64,000 bases of DNA, from the NCBI GenBank assembly GCA_965206125.1, contig CBDBIN010000045.1:434001-498000 (forward strand), written 5' to 3'. Both the position numbers and the translations under genes were made by a program. Below, piece after piece: positions 54,009 through 64,000 of the stretch. Each line of letters starts with the position of its first letter. Position 1 is the stretch's first letter. The notes beneath the pieces are model-generated. The model saw only the letters and a list, made by a program, of their open reading frames with translations. It made no database searches and was not told the DNA's origin. The DNA comes from CAXWPM01 sp965206125. GTDB lineage: Bacteria > Acidobacteriota > Terriglobia > 20CM-2-55-15.

Positions 54009-54014
54009 TATACT
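54009..54014 (+). promoter_or_regulatory. -10 box upstream of hfq
   Basis: TATACT lies 37 bases before the GTG start of hfq; a -35 match is weak. A leader of about 30 bases with GGGGGAG would result. Confidence 0.35.
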
Positions 54015-54051
54015 CTGGGGGACAGGATCAGCCTGTACGGGGGAGCGATCA

Positions 54052-54345
54052 GTGGGTTCGAATTTCAAGCCGAATAACGGCCGAGATCGGGCGGCGGGTA
54101 AGCGCCGACGCCAACTTCCGACCGAAACCACCTACCGTGAGTCCGAGTACATCGACTGGCTATCTAAGAACCACGTTCCGATCGTCGTCAAGTTGATAGA
54201 CGGCGAGGAAGTCCGTGGCTGGATCGAGTACTACGACCGAGAGATCATACGGCTGACGCGGAACCGGGACTCGAACCTGTTCATCTATAAGGACCGGGTC
54301 AAGTACTTATACGAGGAGCCCGGAAAGTCCCGCCGAAGATCCTGA
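54052..54345 (+). CDS. hfq: Hfq-like RNA chaperone, divergent
   Basis: 97 aa. A basic N-terminal tail of about 28 residues precedes an Sm fold: Sm1 in VPIVVKLIDGEEVRGWIEYYDREIIRLTR and Sm2 in LFIYKDRVKYLYEE. The usual YKH of Hfq is YKD here. The long tail and the final KYLY resemble Hfq of Acidobacteria. The start is GTG with GGGGGAG upstream. It lies 48 bases before lexA on the same strand. Confidence 0.8.
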   Translation: MGSNFKPNNGRDRAAGKRRRQLPTETTYRESEYIDWLSKNHVPIVVKLIDGEEVRGWIEYYDREIIRLTRNRDSNLFIYKDRVKYLYEEPGKSRRRS

Positions 54346-54360
54346 CCGTTCCCAAACCCG

Positions 54361-54402
54361 TTGACATAGCGCCGCCAATACACCAACATATGTTTGGTGT
54401 AT
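54361..54402 (+). promoter_or_regulatory. lexA promoter with an overlapping SOS operator
   Basis: The -35 box TTGACA is at 54361-54366; 17 bases later CAACAT (54384-54389) can act as -10. A 9-base perfect inverted repeat, ATACACCAA (54378-54386) and TTGGTGTAT (54394-54402) with a 7-base spacer, covers the -10 and the start codons. It looks like the operator through which LexA represses itself. Confidence 0.65.
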
Positions 54403-55011
54403 GGACTGACCCCACGCCAGGAACAGATCCTGGTCTTCATCAGGGAGTACAGCCGGAATAACGGCTTCCCGCCGGCAGTTCGGGACATCGGAGACCGTTT
54501 CGGGCTGAATCCAGCGACCGTTCACGAACACCTCAGAGCACTCGAACGCAAGGGACGGCTCCGCCGGGAGCCCGGCAGGTCCCGTTCGCTCGTCGTCACC
54601 GGAGGCGATGTCGGGGCACCGGACGCCGCGACAACCCGGGTTCCGATGGTCGGGCGGGTTGCGGCCGGCGCCCCGATCCTGGCGGAAGAAAACATCGAAG
54701 ATGTCGTCCACTTGCCGGAGAACTGGGTACCGGCCGGCGGGTTCCTGCTCCAGGTCCAGGGCGACAGCATGCGGGACGCGCACATCCTCGACGGCGATCG
54801 CGTCCTGGTCCGTCCCGGGCCGTCGGCCTCGAACGGAGAGATCGTCGTCGCCCTCATCGAGGACGAAGCCACCGTGAAGCGCTTCTACAAAAAGGGTAAC
54901 CGCGTGGAACTGAGGCCGGAAAACCCCGCTTACGAGCCGATCCGGATCGACGGCGAAGACGGAATAGCCGTCAGCATCGTGGGGAAAGTCGTTGGCGTGT
55001 TCCGGGTTTAG
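54397..55011 (+). CDS. lexA: LexA repressor
   Basis: 204 aa. An N-terminal winged helix (LTPRQEQILVFIREYSRNNGFPPAVRDIGDRFGLNPATVHEHLRALERKGRL) is followed by an S24 autoprotease domain: cleavage site Ala90-Gly91 (VAAGAPI), Ser124 (VQGDSM) and Lys161 (ATVKRF). It represses SOS genes until RecA triggers self-cleavage. GTG at 54397 is chosen because it is at the expected transcription start; TTG at 54394 is possible. There is no Shine-Dalgarno, consistent with a leaderless mRNA. Confidence 0.95.
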   Translation: MYGLTPRQEQILVFIREYSRNNGFPPAVRDIGDRFGLNPATVHEHLRALERKGRLRREPGRSRSLVVTGGDVGAPDAATTRVPMVGRVAAGAPILAEENIEDVVHLPENWVPAGGFLLQVQGDSMRDAHILDGDRVLVRPGPSASNGEIVVALIEDEATVKRFYKKGNRVELRPENPAYEPIRIDGEDGIAVSIVGKVVGVFRV

Positions 55012-55110
55012 GGATCTATTGCAGATTGTCGGCGGGAGAGAACCATTTTTCAGGAGAGCGATTCTGAAAGATCTCCAATCACAAACCTCCAATTTTCAAC
55101 TTCGAATGGA

Positions 55111-55758
55111 CTACTTCTCCCCCAGCAACACGTAGATCGCTCCCCCACCACCGTCAACCTGCCGGGCCGTCGTGAACGCGATCACATACCGTCCGAGGCG
55201 GCGCTGCCGCATCCATCTCTGAAGGCTTTCTTTCATCACCGGTTGACTGTCGGGGGAATGCAGGCCGCGGCCATGGACGACGCGCACGCACCGGAAGCCG
55301 GCGAGAATCGACTCGCGAAAGAAGGCCTCGACGGCGGAGCGCGCGCCCTCGAGCGTCATGCCGTGCAGATCCAGATGGGCCTGGATCGCGAAGCGCCCCG
55401 AGCGCAGGTCGCCCAGGTACAAGCGCCCCGCCGGATGGACGGAGTGTTCATCGTACTCGCGGCTGTGTTGCGACTCGATTCGCCCTTCTCTTGAGAACTC
55501 TTCCAGGAGAGCCAGCGCTTCGGCTTCGTCATCGCCCGCCCGGATTTCAAGGGGAGGGGACGGGGGAGGTTCGGCCGCGCTCCAACCCAGTGGCTCGACG
55601 CCTTTCATCGCAAGGTCGAACAGTTCCTCGTCTGTCAGGTCGTCCGCACGGTCGAGAATCTCAGCGGGGACGGGACCGGCACCGCTCGGGGGCGCCTCGA
55701 CCAGACGAATCCGGCCTTCGCGGACGAGATCTACCAGGACTTCGAAAGGACGATGCAT
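55111..55758 (-). CDS. Smr domain protein
   Basis: 215 aa. The N-terminal half is acidic and unstructured-looking. The C-terminal half is an Smr (MutS2-type) nuclease domain with DLHGMTLEGARSAVEAF and VRVVHGRGLHS. Smr domains bind or cleave nucleic acid, for example stalled-ribosome mRNA. The ATG at 55758 follows the nadE stop by four bases, so the two are probably co-transcribed. Confidence 0.88.
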   Translation of the reverse strand: MHRPFEVLVDLVREGRIRLVEAPPSGAGPVPAEILDRADDLTDEELFDLAMKGVEPLGWSAAEPPPSPPLEIRAGDDEAEALALLEEFSREGRIESQHSREYDEHSVHPAGRLYLGDLRSGRFAIQAHLDLHGMTLEGARSAVEAFFRESILAGFRCVRVVHGRGLHSPDSQPVMKESLQRWMRQRRLGRYVIAFTTARQVDGGGGAIYVLLGEK

Positions 55759-55762
55759 CCGT

Positions 55763-57493
<1,731 letters not shown>

Positions 57494-57721
57494 GATGGAA
57501 TCGTAACATCAACACCGCTGGCGATATTCCGAGGACGCTTACCCTCCAAGATCGAACCTCGATTCTCGGACTTCGAATCTCCATCGCGGATTCTTCGATT
57601 GACAACCTGCGGTGACAGACTAACGGGTTGCCAGGAATTGCGGATCTTTAGCGGAAAATCCGCATTGAACATCGTTCAGTCGAAATTCGAGATCAGAAAT
57701 CGACGGTTTACACGATTCATA

Positions 57722-57727
57722 TAGACT
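57722..57727 (+). promoter_or_regulatory. -10 box next to the fdhA start
   Basis: TAGACT ends eight bases before the ATG at 57736; TCGACG 16 bases upstream is a weak -35. This again gives a nearly leaderless transcript. The 57494-57735 gap shows nothing else. Confidence 0.35.
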
Positions 57728-57735
57728 AGGCACTC

Positions 57736-60713
57736 ATGAAGCCCGATCCGCGCGACATCTCCCGTCAGCCGCTCAGTCCTGAAAGTATCCAAACCGCGCC
57801 CCGTATCCGTGGTGCCAAGGCCGTCCCGAGCGTGTGCCCTTACTGTGCCGTGGGATGCGGGCAACTCGTCTACATACGCGACGGAAAGATCATCGACATC
57901 GAAGGCAATCCGTCCAGCCCGATCAACGAAGGCACGCTCTGCCCGAAGGGCGCCAACACCTACCAGTTGACGGTGAACCCGCATCGTGTCACCCGGGTTC
58001 TCTATCGGGCACCCTACGCCACCGAGTGGGAGGTTCGGCCGCTCGACTGGGCCATGGATCGGATCGCAGAGCGCGTGAAAGACACGCCGGGAATCGGACT
58101 TTCTGCAAACCTCCGGCGGAACTGCCTTGAACCATCTGCCTTCGATCACGTGCCTGGGCGGCGCGACAATGGATAACGAGGAAAACTACCTCATCAAGAA
58201 AATTGTTCGGAGGAGGGCTCGGCGTTGTCGCGATCGAAAACCAGGCCCGGATATGACACAGCGCATCGGTGCCCGGTCTGGGCGCCACATTCGGACGGGG
58301 AGCCGCCACCACCTTCCAGCAGGACCTGGCCGAGAGCGATTGCATCCTCATCATGGGCTCCAACATGGCCGAGGCGCACCCTGTGGGCTTCCGCTGGCCC
58401 CTGAAGGCCCGTGAGAAGGGAGCGACCCTGATTCATGTCGACCCCCGCTTCACACGGACGTCGGCAATGTGCGACATGTACGTCCCGATTCGTACAGGGT
58501 CGGACATCGCGTTCCTCGGTGGCCTCATCCGATACGTCCTCACAGAGGATCGCTGGTTTCGGGAATACGTCCGCGCATATACGAACGCGGCCACGATCAT
58601 CAGCGAGCGGTACGCCGACGCGGACGAGGCCGACGGTCTTTTCGCCGGATTTGACAAGACAACGAATGAATACGACCAGGCGAGCTGGCAGTACGACAGT
58701 GAGGCGGGCCGCGACGAAACGTTCCAGCACCCCCGGTGTGTACTGAACCTCGTCCGGCAGCACTTTTCACGGTACACGCCAGAAATGGTCGCGGACGTCT
58801 GCGGATCGAGCCGCGAAGACTTCCTCCGGGTGGCAAAGGCGCTTTCGGACAACTCGGGACGCGATCGAACCAGCGCGATCGTTTACGCGGTCGGCTGGAC
58901 GCAGCATACGACGGGAGTCCAGACCATCCGTGCTGCCGCGATCCTCCAATTGCTTCTCGGCAACGTGGGACGGCCGGGCGGCGGCATCATGGCCATGCGG
59001 GGACACGCCAGCATCCAGGGTTCGACCGATATACCGACCCTCTACAACCTTCTTCCGGGCTACCTGCCCCAGCCTGAGGCCGATCTGGACCACACCCTCG
59101 CCGATTACCTGGACCGCTGTACCGAGAAGACCGGGTACTGGGCCCATCTGCCCCGCTTCATGGTCAGCCTTCTGAAGGCGTGGTACGGCGAGCACGCACG
59201 GGAAGAAAACGACTGGGGCTTCGGGTGGATTCCGAAGATCGACGGGGACTATTCCCAATTGGCGACCGCGATACAGATGCTCGAAGGCAAGGTTCGCGGC
59301 ATGTTCCTGTTCGGGCAGAACCCGGCTGCCGGAGCGCCGAACGCAAGGCTGAACCGAGCCGCTCTAGGGAAGCTGGACTGGCTCGTGGTGCGCGATTGGT
59401 TCGAAACCGAGAGCGCCTGTTTCTGGAAGGACGGGCCTGAGAATCCCGACCCTACAACCATCGGCACGGAAATTTTTTTCGTGCCTGCAGCTGCAGCCGC
59501 AGAGAAAGAAGGAAGCTTCACGAACACCCAGCGATTGATCCAGTGGCACGACCGCGCGCTCGACCCTCCGGGCGACTGCAGATCCGACGCATGGTTCGTC
59601 ATCGACTTGGGCCGGCGCCTGAAAGAATTGTACCGGGGTTCGCGCAAGAGGCGTGACCAGGGCTTGCGTCACCTGACATGGGATTATCCCGACAACGAGG
59701 CCGTCCTCAAAGAGATCAACGGATACACCGTAGCCGACCGGGAACAGGTCGCCGGCTTTGACAAGCTCGCCGACGACGGGTCGACCGCCTGCGGCTGTTG
59801 GATCTATAGCGGTGTGTTCCCTTCCGAAGGGAACAACCGGGCGCGGTCCCGTCAGCCCGACCCGAAGAGCCGTACGAATCCGGACTGGGGCTTCGCATGG
59901 CCTGCGAACCGGCGGATGCTATACAACCGCGCTTCGGCGGACCCCGAGGGACGTCCGTGGTCGGACCGCAAGAAGTACGTCTGGTGGGACGAGGAACGGA
60001 GCATCTGGATGGGGTACGATGTCCCGGACTTCGAAATTTCGAAGGCACCCTCCTATCGGCCTGCCCGCGGCGCCACCGGGATGGACGCGATCGCAGGCGA
60101 CGCTCCGTTCATCATGAAGCCCGACGGGAGAGGGTGGCTGTTCGCCCCTCGAGGCGTGGTCGATGGACCGTTGCCCGCCCACTACGAACCGGTCGAGTCG
60201 CCCATACCGAACCTGCTGTATTCGCGGCAGACGAATCCGCTCACCGACCGCCGAGAGGGTGAAATGAACCCAACGGCGGAACCGATGGATGCGGACTATC
60301 CGATCGTCGCAACCACCGTGCGGCTCACCGAACACTACCTGAGCGGACCGATGAGCCGCTTCAACAGCTGGCTGAACGAACTCCAACCGGAGATGTTCGT
60401 CGAGATCAGCGGCGAACTTGCCTCCGAGTACGGAATCCGTCACGGGGGATGGATGGTTGTCGAAACGCTTCGGGGGGCGATCGAAACGCGGGCCATGGTC
60501 ACAGGACGCATCCGAGCGCTCACTGTCGGTGGGGCGAGACTGCCCCAGATCGCAATTCCCTTTCACTGGGGATATGCCGGTGAAACGACCGGAGCGATGG
60601 CAAATGACCTCACGTCGATCGTCCTCGAACCCAACGTAGGGATCCACGAGGCCAAGTCGTTCGCCTGCAGGGTGCGGCCCGGACGGCTCACGGGGACAGA
60701 GGAAAGGGAATGA
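57736..60713 (+). pseudogene. fdhA: Formate dehydrogenase alpha subunit, selenoprotein, two frameshifts
   Basis: Mo/W-bis-MGD enzyme of the FdnG/FdoG type. It oxidises formate. The N-terminal [4Fe-4S] site is VCPYCAVGCGQLVY. UGA at 58254-58256 stands at the Sec position: NQAR-I-[UGA]-H, then GLGATFGRGA, matching the NQARVUH of FdnG. The middle and C-terminal parts (SNMAEAHPVGFRW, VDPRFTRT, HWGY) are full length. The reading frame shifts +1 twice, near 58086-58090 (CC) and near 58197-58203 (AAAA); with both corrected the segment between reads TCLGGATMDNEENYLIKK as expected. No twin-arginine signal is seen. Confidence 0.85.
58254..58286 (+). promoter_or_regulatory. Selenocysteine UGA with bacterial SECIS hairpin
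   Basis: Eleven bases after the UGA, GGTGCCC (58268-58274) pairs with GGGCGCC (58280-58286) around the loop GGTCT. In E. coli fdhF and fdnG the SelB-binding hairpin stands at the same distance with a GGUCU loop. This supports reading UGA as selenocysteine. Confidence 0.85.
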
Positions 60714-61504
60714 GCGATCACGTCCCTTCGCCCCCGTCCGGCCAGGAAATGGGCCTGTTCACTGACACCACGTTGTGCATCGGCTGCAAGGCCTGCGAGG
60801 TGGCGTGCAAGCAGTGGAACATGCTTCCCGCCGACGGGTTCCAGTGGAGCGGCCAGAGTTACGACAACACACTCACGCTTTCAGCAACAACATGGCGCCA
60901 CGTGGCCTTCGTCGAACAGATGGAACGGGCAGACGGTCCTCCCCGATGGCTGATGATGAGCGACGTGTGCAAGCACTGTGTCGCCGCTCCCTGTCTGGAG
61001 GCGTGCCCGACTGGATCGATCATCTACAACGAGTTCGGTAGCGTGTATATCCAGGAGGACATATGCAACGGCTGCGGATACTGTGTGGCCGCCTGCCCGT
61101 TCGGTGTCGTGGCCAGGAACCCGGAGGACGGGCGCGCCCACAAGTGTACGATGTGCTACGACCGGCAGAAGGACGGCATCGAACCCGCATGCGCGCAGGT
61201 CTGCCCGACCGATTCAATCCAGTTCGGCCCGATGGACACGCTGCGTGAGCGGGCTCGCGAGCGCACCGTCCAACTCCATCGCCGCGGCGAGACCGATGCG
61301 TACCTCTACGGAGCGGAGGCGACCGAAGAGTACAGCGCGCTGAATGCATTCTTTCTGCTGAAGGACCGGCCGTCGGTTTATAACCTGCCCGAAGACCCGC
61401 GGCGACCGAGGAGGCGGATGAATCAGCGCTACGCCGTCAGCTACGGCGTCGCGCTGGGACTGGCGGCCGTCGCCGGCTGGTTGTTCGGCCGGAGCGAGAG
61501 GTAA
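60710..61504 (+). CDS. fdhB: Formate dehydrogenase iron-sulfur subunit
   Basis: 264 aa electron-transfer subunit with four [4Fe-4S] motifs: CIGCKACEVAC, CKHCVAAPCLEAC, CNGCGYCVAAC and CTMCYDRQKDGIEPACAQVC. A hydrophobic C-terminal segment (AVSYGVALGLAAVAGWLFG) can anchor it in the membrane, as in FdnH. It overlaps fdhA by ATGA and precedes nrfD by two bases. It is intact. Confidence 0.93.
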   Translation: MSDHVPSPPSGQEMGLFTDTTLCIGCKACEVACKQWNMLPADGFQWSGQSYDNTLTLSATTWRHVAFVEQMERADGPPRWLMMSDVCKHCVAAPCLEACPTGSIIYNEFGSVYIQEDICNGCGYCVAACPFGVVARNPEDGRAHKCTMCYDRQKDGIEPACAQVCPTDSIQFGPMDTLRERARERTVQLHRRGETDAYLYGAEATEEYSALNAFFLLKDRPSVYNLPEDPRRPRRRMNQRYAVSYGVALGLAAVAGWLFGRSER

Positions 61505-61506
61505 GC

Positions 61507-62014
61507 GTGGACGAAATCGTCGAACGACCGGGCGATGCGATGGCCACGCCGGATGCCGGCGGCTATGGGTCGATCCCGATGCTCAAGCCGCCGACATGGG
61601 AATGGCATATCGCGGTGTACTTCTTCCTGGGCGGTGCGTCAGCTGGATCGTTCCTGTTCGCAAGCCTCGCCGAGTTATTCGGCCACGGAAGGTTTTCCGC
61701 TTTCAGCAGGAACGGATACCGCGCTGCCTTCGCCGCTTTCCTGCCGTGCCCCGGACTCTTGATCGCGGACCTGGGTCGACCGGAACGATTCCTACACATG
61801 CTCCGAGTGTTCAAGCCATCGTCACCGATGAACCTGGGATCGTGGACGCTCGCGGCCTACTCGCTCGTCCTCGCCAGCAAGGCGCTCGGGGGCCGGAGCC
61901 GCCCCGGAGTGCTGTCGGTACTCGGGTCCGGCCTCGCGGTTACCATGTGCAGCTACCCGGGGGTCCTGCTCGGTACTACGAGCAACCCTCTCTGGTCGAG
62001 CGGGCGCCTTCTAG
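61507..62014 (+). pseudogene. NrfD-like membrane subunit, 5' part, cut by an IS element
   Basis: Starts GTG at 61507. EWHIAVYFFLGGASAGSFLFASLAELFG and LLIADLGRPERFLHMLRVFKPSSPMNLGSW are typical of NrfD/PsrC quinone-linked membrane subunits, about ten helices when whole. The native sequence stops at the CTAG at 62011-62014; the frame then runs on for six codons in the IS. Joining it to 63755 restores SGRLLGGLLASSS in frame. Confidence 0.9.
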
Positions 62015-63750
62015 CCCCTATATTTCACGGATAGGACCAGAAAAGGCCGCCCTGTTTGGCATAAAGCGTTTGACGAGAAACGTTTAAAAACCCAAACGGA
62101 GACGGCCCTTATGAGAACAGAGTGTAAGCAAGCCACGTTCGAATTTCACGGACTTTTTCAACGGAAAGTGAAGGCGCGATTCGACGGCGGAAAGATCACC
62201 TCCGACGCGGGTGTTCTGCTGTTGAGGGAAGTCGAGAAGCGGACGGGTTTGATCGCCGGACTGGAGCAGTGTTTTACCGATCACCGGGACCCGAGGTTGA
62301 TCGAACACAGCGTGAAGGAGTTGTTGGGCCAGCGGATTTATGGACTGTGCTTGGGCTATGAGGACCTGAACGACCACGACCAGCTACGGACCGATCCGAT
62401 GCTGGCCGTGGCGGTGGAGAAGGCCGATCCACTGGGAAAAAACCGGCGGCAGGCCGGAGACCGGGGAAAGGCGTTGGCAGGCAAGTGCACGCTGAACCGG
62501 TTGGAACTGACCGCAGAGCAGGTCGATGGCCAGGAGCGGTACAAGAAGATCGCCATGGATGGCGACAAGATCGACCGGTGGATGGTCGACGCGTTTATCG
62601 CGGCCCACGAATCGGAGCCCTCTGAGATCGTTCTGGACCTGGATGCCACCGACGATACGATCCATGGCAACCAGGAAGGACGGTTCTTTCACGGCTACTA
62701 CGGCAACTACTGCTACCTGCCGTTGTACATCTTCTCGGGAGAACATCTGCTGTGCGCCCGGCTCCGGCGTTCCAACATTGACGGGGCCGACGGAGCGGTG
62801 GATGAGTTAGAGCGCATCGTCGGTCAGATCCGACAGGTGTGGCCCACAGTATCGATCATCATCCGGGCCGACTCGGGCTTTTGCAGGGATGAACTGCTCG
62901 CCTGGTGTGAATCCCATCCGGTCGATTATGTGATCGGGTTGGCCAAGAACAGTCGTCTCAAGCAAGAAATCGCTGAAGAAATGGTTCAGGCGGAAGCGGA
63001 GTTTAACGCCACCGGGAAACCGGCGCGGGTGTTTAAGGATTTCCAGTACCGGACTCTAAACAGCTGGACCCGCGCGCGACGCGTCGTCGGCAAGGCGGAG
63101 TTCCTGGACAAGGGCGCCAATCCCCGATTCATCGTGACCTCCCTGCCGCCGGAACGCTTCCAAGCCCGCGCTTTGTATGAGGACTTCTACTGCGCGCGGG
63201 GCGACATGGAGAACCGTATCAAGGAACAGCAGTTGGACCTATTTGCGGACCGGACCAGCGCGGCGACCATGCGCGCCAATCAGCTCCGGCTCTATCTCTC
63301 CTCAGCTGCGTACATGCTCATGCATGCCCTGCGACGCCTCGGGCTCAAAGATACCGCGATGGCCCATGCCCAGTGCGGGACCATCCGTCTGAAGCTTCTC
63401 AAAATCGGCGCCCGAATCCGCCTGACGGTCCGCAACGTCTGGATCTCGATGTCGGAGGCCTATCCCTATCCCGAAACCTTCGCCCTTATCATGCGGAACC
63501 TGCAGTCGATTCCGCTTCGTTGCTGACGACACGATTCACCCACAACCGAAAAACTCACTTCTTCATCTGCACAGGGCCGAGGTCTGCCTCCACACGCCGA
63601 ATCATGCCCCTGTCGTGCCAAACGAGTCGACCTCACGTCCTCAACAACGACTGATTCCCCCGATTCACCGACTCCAGGATTCAGAACTCGCCGCAATTCG
63701 TTTCTCGTACCCGAAAACCAGCCGATTCCCGGATTGGTGACCCATCCGGG
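62015..63750 (+). mobile_element. IS1380-family insertion sequence, 1736 bases
   Basis: Bounded by the target duplication CTAG (62011-62014 and 63751-63754). The ends are imperfect inverted repeats: left CCCCTATATTTCACGGAT and right (complement) CCCGGATGGGTCACCAAT, matching at 11 of 18 positions. It contains one transposase gene and a 224-base non-coding tail. It interrupts nrfD. Confidence 0.88.
62111..63526 (+). CDS. IS1380-family transposase
   Basis: 471 aa DDE transposase. The start DGGKITSDAGVLLLREVEKRTGL is the family's N-terminal signature. The acidic residues fit VLDLDATDDTIHGNQEG (first Asp), IRADSGFCRDELL (second Asp) and YCARGDMENRIKEQQ (Glu). The frame is whole and of normal length, so the element may still be active. 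Confidence 0.95.
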   Translation: MRTECKQATFEFHGLFQRKVKARFDGGKITSDAGVLLLREVEKRTGLIAGLEQCFTDHRDPRLIEHSVKELLGQRIYGLCLGYEDLNDHDQLRTDPMLAVAVEKADPLGKNRRQAGDRGKALAGKCTLNRLELTAEQVDGQERYKKIAMDGDKIDRWMVDAFIAAHESEPSEIVLDLDATDDTIHGNQEGRFFHGYYGNYCYLPLYIFSGEHLLCARLRRSNIDGADGAVDELERIVGQIRQVWPTVSIIIRADSGFCRDELLAWCESHPVDYVIGLAKNSRLKQEIAEEMVQAEAEFNATGKPARVFKDFQYRTLNSWTRARRVVGKAEFLDKGANPRFIVTSLPPERFQARALYEDFYCARGDMENRIKEQQLDLFADRTSAATMRANQLRLYLSSAAYMLMHALRRLGLKDTAMAHAQCGTIRLKLLKIGARIRLTVRNVWISMSEAYPYPETFALIMRNLQSIPLRC

Positions 63751-63754
63751 CTAG

Positions 63755-64000
63755 GCGGTCTGCTTGCGTCCAGTTCCCTGCACTCCGGAGCGGCTCTGGC
63801 ACAGCTCGCCCATTCTGCCGCGGGCTCCGCGGATCCGTCGACACGCATACTCCACCGGGTGGAGCGCCTCGCCGCGGTCTGTCAGGGAATTCTGGCCGTG
63901 CTGTTCGTGATCGAGTCCGGGACCGCGGCGCGTCCGCTCCTTCGGGGGCGTCATGCCTCCACGTTCTGGCTGGGCGCAATCGCGCCGGTGCTGTTTCCAG
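63755..64000 (+). pseudogene. NrfD-like membrane subunit, 3' part, continues past the window
   Basis: Read in the frame set by the upstream part, this stretch gives GGLLASSSLHSGAALAQLAHSA then RILHRVERLAAVCQGILAVLFVIESGTAARPLLRG and FWLGAIAPVLF, a good NrfD continuation without stops. It runs off the right edge. It has no start of its own. Confidence 0.85.

Noticed and set aside
63665..63979. Minus-strand frame at the right edge
   Set aside because: It is the shadow of the nrfD 3' part and crosses the IS boundary.

Overview
The window is a GC-rich, densely packed bacterial chromosome segment, probably from a metagenome-assembled genome. My best guess is Acidobacteriota or a close relative. 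This rests on an Hfq of the long-tailed, Acidobacteria-like type, an ATP synthase subunit c with a signal peptide, a large MoxR/DUF58/BatA/DUF4159 operon, and operons packed with ATGA overlaps. The phylum is an inference, not a proof. No tRNA, rRNA or CRISPR array was seen.

Layout. 1-1087: start of an acyl-CoA dehydrogenase-like gene and a fused thiS-thiG, both minus. 1380-9180: nuo cluster 1 (plus), reading A-E-H-J-K-L-M-N, which is the canonical order with every NuoB/C/D/F/G/I gene absent. 9307-15208: surface-glycan genes (gmd, fcl, a CMP-sugar transferase, a flippase, a DUF115-like protein, a GT2). 15350-17263: F0 part of ATP synthase (minus; atpZ, atpI-like, atpB, atpE). 17354-17944: a lipoprotein. 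18106-20206: pncA and pncB. 20383-32751: nuo cluster 2 (minus), reading A-B-[terminator]-MidA methyltransferase-C-D-H-I-J-K-L-M-N, an 11-subunit set without NuoEFG. 32976-35551: molybdenum cofactor genes (moeA, moaC, moaB/mog) behind a small membrane protein. 35600-38028: glyA and a second gmd. 38403-52602: an eight-gene minus-strand operon (DUF4159, vWA/GATase, caspase-like, TPR metallopeptidase, MoxR, DUF58, BatA/vWA, DUF4175). 52734-57493: CPBP protease, YihX-like phosphatase, hfq, lexA, Smr protein, nadE. 57736-64000: a formate dehydrogenase locus with a selenocysteine codon and SECIS hairpin in fdhA, two frameshifts in fdhA, an intact fdhB, and nrfD split by an IS1380-family element with a CTAG target duplication.

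How the parts fit. Energy metabolism dominates: two complex I gene sets, F0 of an ATP synthase whose c subunit carries Na+-type ligand residues, formate dehydrogenase, molybdopterin synthesis to supply it, and NAD salvage and synthesis (pncA, pncB, nadE) beside the NADH dehydrogenase genes. The most unusual points are the pared-down nuo cluster 1, the NDUFAF7/MidA homologue inside nuo cluster 2, the proline-rich repeat extension of NuoC, the caspase-like protein and metallopeptidase inside a MoxR/BatA operon, the decaying selenoprotein formate dehydrogenase locus, several start codons placed right after a -10 box (leaderless transcription), and three families of interspersed intergenic repeats, one of which occupies the nuoK-nuoL junction of both nuo clusters.
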